From: Loripinus fragilis
Taxonomy: Eukaryota > Mollusca > Bivalvia > Lucinida > Lucinidae
Direction of reading: 5' to 3'
Assembly (NCBI GenBank): GCA_964019695.1
Contig: OZ026526.1
Coordinates: forward strand, 14,908,754 to 14,972,753
Length of the DNA stretch: 64,000 nucleotides
Shown: positions 56,293 to 64,000 of the stretch, in pieces
How positions within the stretch are numbered: the stretch's first letter is position 1
Layout: each line of letters starts with the position of its first letter
Notes under the pieces: model-generated
Databases searched by the model: none
What the model saw: the letters and a program-made list of their open reading frames with translations, nothing else
Told to the model about the DNA's origin: nothing
Program-made: the position numbers and the translations under genes

Positions 56293-57370
56293 TCAGAATC
56301 GCTTACTTTTCTGAATGTATTTATGCACAGCTTCAAATATGATTGAGTTAATGTTTGTTGAAAGTCTTTCATCACCACGCAGAAGTACATCCAGAGTCAT
56401 GTTACAGTACTGTGATATTGATTGACGAAGTTCTACCCTTAGGTGATTGTATAGTTGACAAATAAAGAAGAAATGGTAGGCATTCTCAATTTCTCCTGAA
56501 TTGCAAGTACATAGTGGAGAGTCAATAATATTTTTTAGGAATAATTCATTTTTAAGTGAGCTACAACCTGCACGAATTCTTGTGTGCCATATTTGGTATT
56601 TCCTTATTCCAGAGTAGTAATGTTTTGGTATAACAGGCAAGTTTTGGTTTAGTTTATGTTTGAAAGCATCTAGCGTACCAGCATTTCTGATATCAGGATT
56701 TAGTCTGTTCCAATCTCGAATTGATGAGGGTAGGAAAGAATTATAAAACAAAGTAGTTCGAGAAGCAATAGTCTGAGTATCATTGGAATTACGTAGATTA
56801 TAACGTGACGCATTCTGGACAAGAGGAGGCACAAGAGATGAGAGATAAGGTGGGGTAAGATCGTTAAACATTTTATAGAATAACACCAGTTTATGTTTGT
56901 ATCTTCTTGCATCTAGCGTCTCCCAACCAGTTTCTATGTAAAGGTTGGCAACCGATACTAATTTTGTTGCTCCTGTTGATATTCTTGCAGCTTCTTATTG
57001 GATAAGTTCAAGTTCGTTTTTGTTTTGCTGCGTGCAATTATCCCAAATGACATCTGCATATTCTAGGAGCGGCCTTATAAAAGATTTGTAAATTGTTTCT
57101 AAAGATTTTCTGACAAGGTCATACTTTAGCCGACGCATGATGTTTATTCTTGTCCATGCCTTTTCCTTAATATAATCTAAATGTTAGTTTTTCGTGAGAT
57201 TAAAAGAGATTCAGTTTTTAAGGGATTGAATTTTACAAGCCATTTTAGTGCCCACTCTGCTATCTTTTCAAGGTCTGCATTAAGGAGTTCTGCTGCGACA
57301 CTTGGATCCTCTACAATGATATATAGACTTGTATCATCTGCAAAAAGACGTATATATGACGAGTTTGTCT
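56293..57370 (-). mobile_element. 5'-truncated LINE reverse-transcriptase remnant
   Basis: The minus strand reads LFADDTSLYIIVEDPS at 57344 downward; FADD is the catalytic metal-binding motif. It continues LEKIAEWALKW and LVKFNPLKTE, then shifts frame near 57181 (HLDYIKEKAWTRIN), meets a stop at 56995-56997 (within IQ*EAARIS), and runs to the family C-terminal region LFYKMFNDLTPPYLSSLVP in a clean 197-codon frame ending at 56293. Everything upstream of FADD is missing. The style matches jockey/CR1-like elements of molluscs. Not active. Confidence 0.88.
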
Positions 57371-57399
57371 ACATGAGTACACAATGGCTGCATTGTTGA

Positions 57400-58335
57400 G
57401 GGGTAAATTGATATTGCACCAGAAAACTCGCTTTCTTGTCTGATTAGTAAATTTTTCATAGTAATTTCAGTTTTTATTTATCTAAAGATGTGCTAAGATT
57501 CTGATTTAAATTCAATACTTTTATTACGAAAGGAGCACGTGCTTTGATATAAAAGATTGTTAATTTCTGCTCCTGCATCTTAAAAGGAGCTGTCACGTGA
57601 TATTTGGAAATAGTCTGTCAGGGGCAAGTTCGGCCACTTAAGTCAGGGCAAGTTAGGCCCATAGCCAAACATGCCCTACACTTACATAAAATATTTGCCA
57701 TTGTATTTTAGGTCACCTATGTTGTAAGGGTGTTCACATCATGGATCCTAAATACCTCCGTGTTCATATTTAGCAAAACGACTGACTGCACAATGATTAC
57801 GTTTATTTTCATCGAAAGTTTCAGATCGCCATTTTAAATTGAAGCCGAAAGTCAAAAAACCTGTCTAAGATACGTAACATTTTTTTTTGCAAACTTTTCC
57901 TTTTCTTTTTATTGTTATATATTTTTTTTATTTCATTTTGTTTTACAGTACAACAAATAAAACGAGATGTATTCAAAGATTAGAAAGAAATAATTAAAAA
58001 AAAACCCTGTAAACCCATACAAACCTAGCGCCTTTCTCTGGGTCACTGGTACACAGTAAAGAAAAAAGCTCAAACGCCACAGAATGCGGAGTCTGATCAT
58101 GGTCTCCACTGATTGTTTTTGATGAAAGTTACTCCCCAATAGCCCTTTGATTCAAAACCTTTTTCGTCTGTTTCATCAAGATGGGACATTTTGTTTGGCA
58201 TTAATGGATTAGGCAGGCCCAATTGCAATTCAAAGAATAAATCGGCCCAAAAAAGCAAGACGAAAACTCGGACAATTTAATACGACATTTTCAGGCTCAC
58301 TTTCGCTTAATGTGTATTCCGAAGAACCAACTATG
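57400..58335. other. no gene recognised
   Basis: Contains GGGGCAAGTTCGGCCACTTA / GGGCAAGTTAGGCCCATAGC near 57620 as a short direct repeat and otherwise AT-rich sequence. Confidence 0.35.
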
Positions 58336-58339
58336 ATAA

Positions 58340-58566
58340 TATAAAATACAAAATTATAACGTTTTATGGCAAAAATGAGATTTCAAAATAATCTTAATGT
58401 CATATGATAAATAGAATCTAACATTCGTGCCCTTGTATTATTGAATTTATCAAACTCGTTGCGAAAAAGAGATAAAATGCTCGACAAGCCTCGCATTTTA
58501 TCTATTTTCCCCAACTCGTTTAATAAATTCAATAAAACATGAGCACTCATGTAAGATCCTCTATAT
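58340..58566 (-). repeat. palindrome-bearing element, copy 2
   Basis: Reverse complement of 20404-20630: TCTAACATTCGTGCCCTTGT, ATTGAATTTATCAAACTCG, hairpin centre AAATGCTCGACAAGCCTCGC, and GAGCACTCATGTAAGATCCT. Confidence 0.72.
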
Positions 58567-59014
58567 AAGATTTTTTTATCTCACATAAATATTTGGACTA
58601 TATAATAGATTTCTGTGGTAGAGTAAGGTGGTGCAAGACGCAGTATACGTAGACTCAGAACATTTTTTCTGTTCAAAATTTTGAATTTCAATATTTTTGG
58701 GGGTTTGTAGGAAAATGAATATTTTTGGGTTATGAAGATTTTGTGGATATTTTTGGGGCCACTAGAAACTGGACTACATGTAGTTTTATGGGTCATTACT
58801 ATGCATTTTAGGGTCTTTCCTTAAGGTTAAGGTACAAAATGGGATTTTTTTTTTTTTTTTGGGGGGGGGGGGAGTTGCTTATATTTCAAGTATTTTTTGG
58901 GGTACGTCTGATGTTCCTGATATTTTTGTGGGGTTAACAGTAGATGTAGGGTCCAAGCCTACGTATGAAGAAAATATGAGAGTACACACATGCCAGAGGC
59001 CTCGAGGTTATAAA

Positions 59015-59080
59015 GCTTGAGTTCATTCTCAGACTCAAAATAAAGCGCAACGATTGGCTGCAAGCAGCCAATCATTGTGC
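59015..59080. repeat. palindrome around GATTGGCTGCAAGCAGCCAATC
   Basis: Arms AAAGCGCAACGATTGGCTGC / GCAGCCAATCATTGTGCTTT. Part of a larger rearranged copy of the 4246-4811 family that reappears down to 60460. Confidence 0.65.
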
Positions 59081-59389
59081 TTTATCAATACGTTAGTCAT
59101 CGAGGAATTGCTGTCATTTTGATTTGCAGGTCGTCGCTTCAGTGCTACAGTGTTCTATCTACCATTGCACAAGTTTTGAGAAAAATGAGTTTGAAAATTT
59201 TTGTACCCTGATTTTTGATACCTTATTTATCACAGACCTTTGAATCATACCAGAGGGTTAAAATATAAGCATACAGTGGAAATGACTTTGGTTTGAAGAA
59301 AATTTTACAGTTATATGGTATTTACGGGCATTTTCACAGTTTGCAGATAGAACATTATACCCTCAAAATCGCCTTCTGCGTTCAGTACT

Positions 59390-59890
59390 GTAGGGTTCTA
59401 TATTTTCCTACAGCTTATTATCCTGTTTATGGAGTCAATTCATATACTAGTCTGAACAAAAATGATTATTTGTACCTAATAGTAGCAGTTTTAGTCATTT
59501 ATTTGGCATAACAGTAATAAACCGCACGGATTATGCCATTTGAATTTATGCAAGGGAGGTAATTTGTTTCTACAGTTAATTTTTCTGTCAATGGGGTCAA
59601 TTTGTATAAAATTTTAGACGGGACTGATTATTTGGACCTAAAAGTAGCAGATTTAACCATTGATTTGCAATTTCATTGACAAGTTACTTCAATTAAAGCA
59701 GTTTAGATATGTGTAAGGGAGGTAATCTGTTTCTACAGCTTATTATTCTGTCCATGGATCAATTTGCGTTATATTTCTGACTGAGCGGATTATTTGGACC
59801 TAAAAGTAGCCGATATAGCCATTAGTGTGTCATAAGAGCGACAAACCGCTTCAATTTAGGATATTTAAATTTATGTAAGGGAGGCAACTG
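59390..59890 (+). repeat. tandem repeat, about 163-bp period, three units
   Basis: Anchors CTACAGCTTATTATCCTG, TCTACAGTTAATTTTTCTG and CTACAGCTTATTATTCTG, each followed by TTATTTG(T/G)ACCTAA(T/A)AGTAGC and AAGGGAGGTAA at about 59552, 59715 and 59876. Confidence 0.7.
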
Positions 59891-60577
59891 CAATTTCTAG
59901 CAATTTCTCTAAGGGAGGTGACTTTATGTAGATAGAACAGTATGACACTGAACTCACCCAGTCACGTGACATAATCGTCATTGGCCATTGGATGAAAATT
60001 ACTTAGAACACTATAGCACTGAACGAAATCGTCTTTTTGTAGATAGAACAGAAACGCACAGCGATTTTAAGCTTACTGGGAGGAGATAAGCAATTGAAAC
60101 CTTCACCAGTAGATAGAACATTTGATCCCCTTTCCAACGGTATGCATAACTCATTTTTGACCAAAATGTCACTTAGAACACTATAGCACTGAAGCGACGA
60201 GGTCTTTGATACAGCAGGTTTGCTTTTTTTGACGTTAATCTGCAAGTACCGGTTCATTCGATGACTTAAAAACTCCGCTACTTTTAAATATTTCAGTGAC
60301 TAAATTACGAACCAATAACGTCGTCGAGTTTAGTTGTACAATCAAAATGTAAGTGTTGACTGAAGAAGCCACTTAATGATGACATCATCGAAGCAAAGAA
60401 AGTTTACATTCAAACTGTATACAGGAAATTAGTGTAGCGTTTTTAAAGCCCCGTCAGTATATTTACCTTGCATAAGTGATTTTTTGATGGTTTGATGTAA
60501 AATCACAATGTTGAATACTGTTTTACTGTTCACTTACTGTTGGAAACCCATTCCCCATCTAGTGTATACTTGTGAAG

Positions 60578-60808
60578 TACTGTCCTGCCAGCCAAGAGTG
60601 ACATTGCCGTCATGTTTTGTTTACAAAGTAACTGTTATCAGGGACATAGAATTGATAGATCACTTGTGTATTAATCCTATCCACAGGAGGATTAATACAG
60701 TCATCTATCGATTCCCATTAGCTCAAGTGGAGTGTACAGGTTAATGTTTTACTTAACAATAGTAAACAAAACACGACGTCATTGTCACTCTTGGCTGGCA
60801 GGACAGTA
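60578..60808. repeat. family H MITE, TA-flanked (Tc1/mariner-like)
   Basis: TA-CTGTCCTGCCAGCCAAGAG and CTCTTGGCTGGCAGGACAG-TA; central AATCCTATCCACAGGAGGATT. The second, better preserved copy of the family at 8619. Confidence 0.8.
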
Positions 60809-61080
60809 AAGTATCAATGATCATTACACCCTAGCGATAAGAACTTATTTGCTGATTTTATCATTTGTGAGGAAAAATGCCCATAGGGCTGTATAGGCAA
60901 AATACCTAGGTTGGGCGTTTTACCCCATGCCAATGGGCGTTTTGCCTACTTGTCCAGTGTATACACTTTCTGTTTTACGTCCCTTAGAATTTCGTAAGAT
61001 GGCTTTGGAGCTGTTTCAATATTCATACGAATATTGAGCACTATAAAGTTTAGTAACCATATACAACGTTAGCCCATGAA

Positions 61081-61140
61081 TACAGTAAAACCTGTGTAAA
61101 ACGGCCACTCTCAAAAAGACCAAAAAAATTGGGTTTCGTA
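61081..61140. repeat. family B left end only
   Basis: TACAGTAAAACCTGTGTAAA ACGGCCACTC and a short continuation; the mirrored right end is absent. Confidence 0.55.
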
Positions 61141-61276
61141 ATCAACCTCAACGATTGACGTATACAGCCTCAGCTAGAAGACACCATGAAAACAAGTCAA
61201 AGGTCTTAACGAAATAGAAGCAATAAGATTTGAGAAGAGATAGTAGACTGTAAAGTCTATTTGCCTTTTTCAATCA

Positions 61277-61692
61277 CACACTGGTAAATATATACATCGA
61301 TTTGGTGGTATTTACGCATATTGTCGGTACTTCATAGACCGGAAGTGGTAGATATTGGTGTTAATACTATATAGCAAAACATGCCATATTCCTAAATGAC
61401 TATAGAATTAGATCATTTTTAAGAATTTGGCATGCAGATGGTGATTTATGTAAGCATTTAGGAATAGATTCGAGTACCGATCTGGATGATCGGTACTCGA
61501 ATCTATTCCTAAATGCTTACATAAATCGCCATGCACATACTGAATACTTAAAAATGATCGAATTCTATAGTCCTTGTGGCATATGGCATGTTTTGCTATA
61601 TAGTATTAACACCAATATCTACCACTTCCGGTCTATGAAGTACCGACAATATGCGTAAATACCACCAAATCGACGTATACATTTACCAGTGT
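61277..61692. repeat. 416-bp near-perfect inverted repeat
   Basis: Two arms of about 205 bp: outer CACACTGGTAAAT / ATTTACCAGTGTG, with TTGGTGGTATTTACGCATAT, GACCGGAAGTGGTAGATATT and GATTCGAGTACCGATC on each side of the 5-base centre TGGAT near 61486. Very few mismatches. No open frame. Confidence 0.9.
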
Positions 61693-61818
61693 GAATCATC
61701 GTGTGCCTCAGTGTCACACTCATACAAATCTTGGGAGAAATGTATAAACTGAACTGCAATTTATCACCATTGATGTTCGCGCAGGCAGAGCAGAACAAAC
61801 TGATTTTAACTTCAAAGT

Positions 61819-61906
61819 TACAAAGTTAAAGTCACCCAGGAAGACCCGTCCCTATATAACTGAAAGATTGTTGATGGGACGTAAAGAATCAAATCAAACA
61901 AACAAA
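61819..61906 (+). mobile_element. SINE 2, 5'-truncated
   Basis: Only the 3' portion (CCCAGGAAGACCCGTCCCTA to GGGACGTAAAGAATCAAATC) is present, ending in CAAACAAACAAAA. AACTTCAAAGT occurs on both sides, a probable target duplication. Confidence 0.75.
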
Positions 61907-62280
61907 ACTTCAAAGTGATGTTTCTAATATCTACGTTCACCACGGTAAGTGCACATTACGGTCAGCCTGTTTCTGTCACAAAATCATGTCCGCTTTACAA
62001 CTTTTAAAACTGTTAAAGATATATTCATACAATTCTATATTTTCTGTTCGATCTTTCACATATGTAAGACTTTGATACCGATTCTTCATGTGTGTGAAAA
62101 AATGGTACCAGTTCATCATATCTGAGAAAAATCGTACCAGTCCTTCACAGGTGTGACGAATTATTGTACGAAATAGATTCGCGCTCGCAGTGATTTGTTG
62201 CTAAATACATCACTGACTGGAGGTCAATCGTAAAAGTGGATAAATCATGAGCGCGAAATCTTGTTTGGACTGAAACGCGT

Positions 62281-62574
62281 ATTCTTGCATGGGAATTCAT
62301 TACGCGAAGCTGTTTGAAGCCGCAAAATCCATGTTCAAATCACGAGATTCACGTGCTGTTTGAACATGGCTTTTACTTGAAAAGGCCAAAACTGGGCACT
62401 GATTTGCATGCATTTAGCTACACTGGAATGCGTTGCGGCCGTGGCTGATCATTTCGCCGAAGATTTCGTTCGCGAAACCGTTGCACGCGTATATATGACG
62501 TTGTGGCGACGTAATGACGTTCGAAAGTTGACGCTGACGCCATTTTGTTTTGAGAAATCAAGTGTAAGAAAAGG
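62281..62574 (+). repeat. direct duplicate, copy 1
   Basis: ATTCTTGCATGGGAATTCAT to AAATCAAGTGTAAGAAAAG. Repeated 986 bp downstream. Internal GTTCAAATCACGAGATTCAC / GTGCTGTTTGAACATGG palindrome. Relatively CpG-rich for the window. Confidence 0.85.
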
Positions 62575-62584
62575 GATGTTTAAG

Positions 62585-62755
62585 AAATAGATCAGCTCTA
62601 GCAGTGAATTGTTGAGTAATAATTCACTGTTTGGAGGTCAGTTGTAAAGAAGATCAAATCACGAGCGCGCAGCGCGAGTGATTTATCTTCGTACAACTTA
62701 CCGACAAACAGTGAATTATTACTCATCAATTCACGCACTGGGGCTGATCTATTTC
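62585..62755. repeat. palindromic element between the direct duplicates
   Basis: GAAATAGATCAGCTCTAGCA and mirror GGGGCTGATCTATTTC; inner GTAATAATTCACTGTTTGGA / CAAACAGTGAATTATTAC; centre ACGAGCGCGCAGCGCGAG. A half-like relative stands at 62163-62270. Confidence 0.75.
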
Positions 62756-63138
62756 GATTCTAACACAAAATAAACGACGAAAACACATTTGAAATCTTCA
62801 GCTTCTTCCAACTTTCCGCCATTGCACTGAAGAACTCCCGCCAATACTTAGACTACGTCGCACACGTTTACATGCATTTGTAACCTCTTTCATGCGTAAA
62901 AACGACGTTACACCGTCTAACGTCATGAATGACGTCATTTTCCAGTAACAAATGACGTCAGCTAGCACGTACTTTCCTCGCGATTTCTAAACTGTGAATT
63001 ATTGTTTGATATATCACACTTGTTTAGCATCGGCTCTATAGGCGAGGTGTGTTAGAATTATTGTTTAAGCGACGTTCTCAGCGCGGTTTATGCTGAAATC
63101 AGGTAAAATATGCAAGAATAACGAGCACACATGTTTGT

Positions 63139-63243
63139 TTCATTGCATTAACACTTGCTGGGTCCCTCGGGCGATGTTTGATCACTCGGCCTAGCGGCCT
63201 CGTGTTCAAACAGCTTCCTCGGGACCCGGCAATGTTAATGCAT
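63139..63243. repeat. GC-rich palindrome
   Basis: TGCATTAACACTTGCTGGGT and its mirror ACCCGGCAATGTTAATGCA around CTCGGCCTAGCGGCCTCG. About 50-bp arms. Confidence 0.7.
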
Positions 63244-63266
63244 GAAAAAACATGTGTGATCCCTAT

Positions 63267-63559
63267 ATTCTTGCATGGGAATTCGTTACGCCAAGCTGTT
63301 TGAAGCCGCAAAATCCATGTTCAAATCATGAGATTCACGTGCTGTTTGAACATGGCTTTTACTTGAAAAAGCCTACTGGGCCCTGATTTGCATGCATGAC
63401 GTGACACTGGAAAGCGTTGCGGCCGTGACTGATCATTTCGCCGATGCTATCGTTCGCGAAAACGTTGCATGCGTATATATGACGTTGTGGCGACGTAATG
63501 ACTTTCGAAAATTTGGCGCTGACGCCATTTTGTTTTGAGAAATCAAGTGTAAGAAAAGT
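63267..63559 (+). repeat. direct duplicate, copy 2
   Basis: Same sequence as 62281-62574 with scattered substitutions, GACGTTGTGGCGACGTAATG and GAAATCAAGTGTAAGAAAAG (the latter as AGAAATCAAGTGTAAGAAAA) both preserved. Small indels keep the offset within 985-986 bp. Confidence 0.85.
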
Positions 63560-63764
63560 CAAGGAGCTAGGTTTTTGAAAATTGACTTGGCACAATTGTC
63601 TAGCCAGAAAAGGTTTGACTTCAGAAATAGTAAGACCTACCCTTCTACAACATTTCTAGGCACGTCGTACAGTCAAATTGTGGTAGCAGTTTTCCAGAAG
63701 GAGTCGTTTTGTACACCTACCCTATTTTTACTGTAAAAACAAAATGGCGACATTTGAATAAGAA

Positions 63765-63823
63765 ATGGTATCCAGGTTGTATCCAGATGGTGCATACGGT
63801 CGTTATTTACTGCTAAAACATCG
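63765..63823 (+). CDS. candidate first coding exon of an unidentified gene
   Basis: An ATG preceded by an in-frame TAA two codons upstream opens a 59-nt frame encoding MVSRLYPDGAYGRYLLLKH and ending at CG|GTAAGGA, a good 5' splice site. A short upstream frame (ATGGCGACATTTGAATAA) lies just before it. I do not recognise the protein; the rest would lie beyond the window. The peptide has balanced composition, unlike the surrounding AT-rich noise, but the exon is short and unproven. Confidence 0.25.
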
Positions 63824-64000
63824 GTAAGGACCTAAACAATTATGAAAATAAATTATTAGCACACAGAAGCACAACTTATGTGTAATAACTGTCATTTACG
63901 TTATATCTTTAACCAGTTGAGTGCCGAGCCTATTTCCTATACGAGTGCCAAATTTTCATAACGTCGACGTTTTGAAAATAAACAACTTGCCGATGACGTC

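Overview
This is animal nuclear DNA from an intron-rich, AT-rich, transposon-saturated genome. The best guess is a marine mollusc, probably a bivalve. The reasons are the density of short palindromic DNA elements, two tRNA-headed SINE families, a rolling-circle-like element with internal tandem repeats, a jockey/CR1-type LINE remnant, and long AT-rich stretches without coding potential. No bacterial, organellar or viral gene arrangement is visible. The phylum is an inference; the eukaryotic nature is seen directly in GT-AG introns joining in-frame exons.

Only one protein-coding gene can be reconstructed with confidence. It lies on the minus strand, 43643 down to 37148. Five exons with clean GT-AG boundaries and compatible phases encode about 273 residues of a Cut8/Sts1-family protein, the nuclear tether of the 26S proteasome. 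The exon with the start codon was not found. All four introns are filled with mobile elements. A weaker candidate first exon (59 nt) sits at the right edge, 63765-63823 (+).

Layout: 1-20080 holds no gene and is a mosaic of palindromic MITE-like elements, several nested in each other. 20080-27720 is a very large 22-bp minisatellite: a homogeneous core of about 5 kb (22400-27480) flanked by older degenerate repeats that themselves host insertions. 27730-34780 is more nested elements, including a SINE inside a MITE and a TTAA-type MITE inside another MITE. 34787-37077 looks like a 2.3-kb element ending just downstream of the cut8-like stop codon. 37148-43643 is the gene. 43888-44767 is bounded by inverted repeats and may separate the gene from its first exon. 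45500-45600 and 56293-57370 are reverse-transcriptase remnants. 46206-47886 is a Helentron-like element. 51986-53938 and 53960-54531 are two DNA elements with 8-bp target duplications inserted 13 bp or less apart in an older LINE piece. 57400-64000 is again palindromes, tandem repeats and a near-perfect 416-bp inverted repeat.

The strongest biology beyond the gene is the internal record of transposition. Several insertions can be dated relative to each other because an empty copy of the same target sits elsewhere in this window, so target-site duplications can be read off directly. I found no convincing new gene system. The items most worth following are the TTAA element family, the 22-bp array with its 792-bp higher-order block, and the two SINE families sharing one 3' tail.
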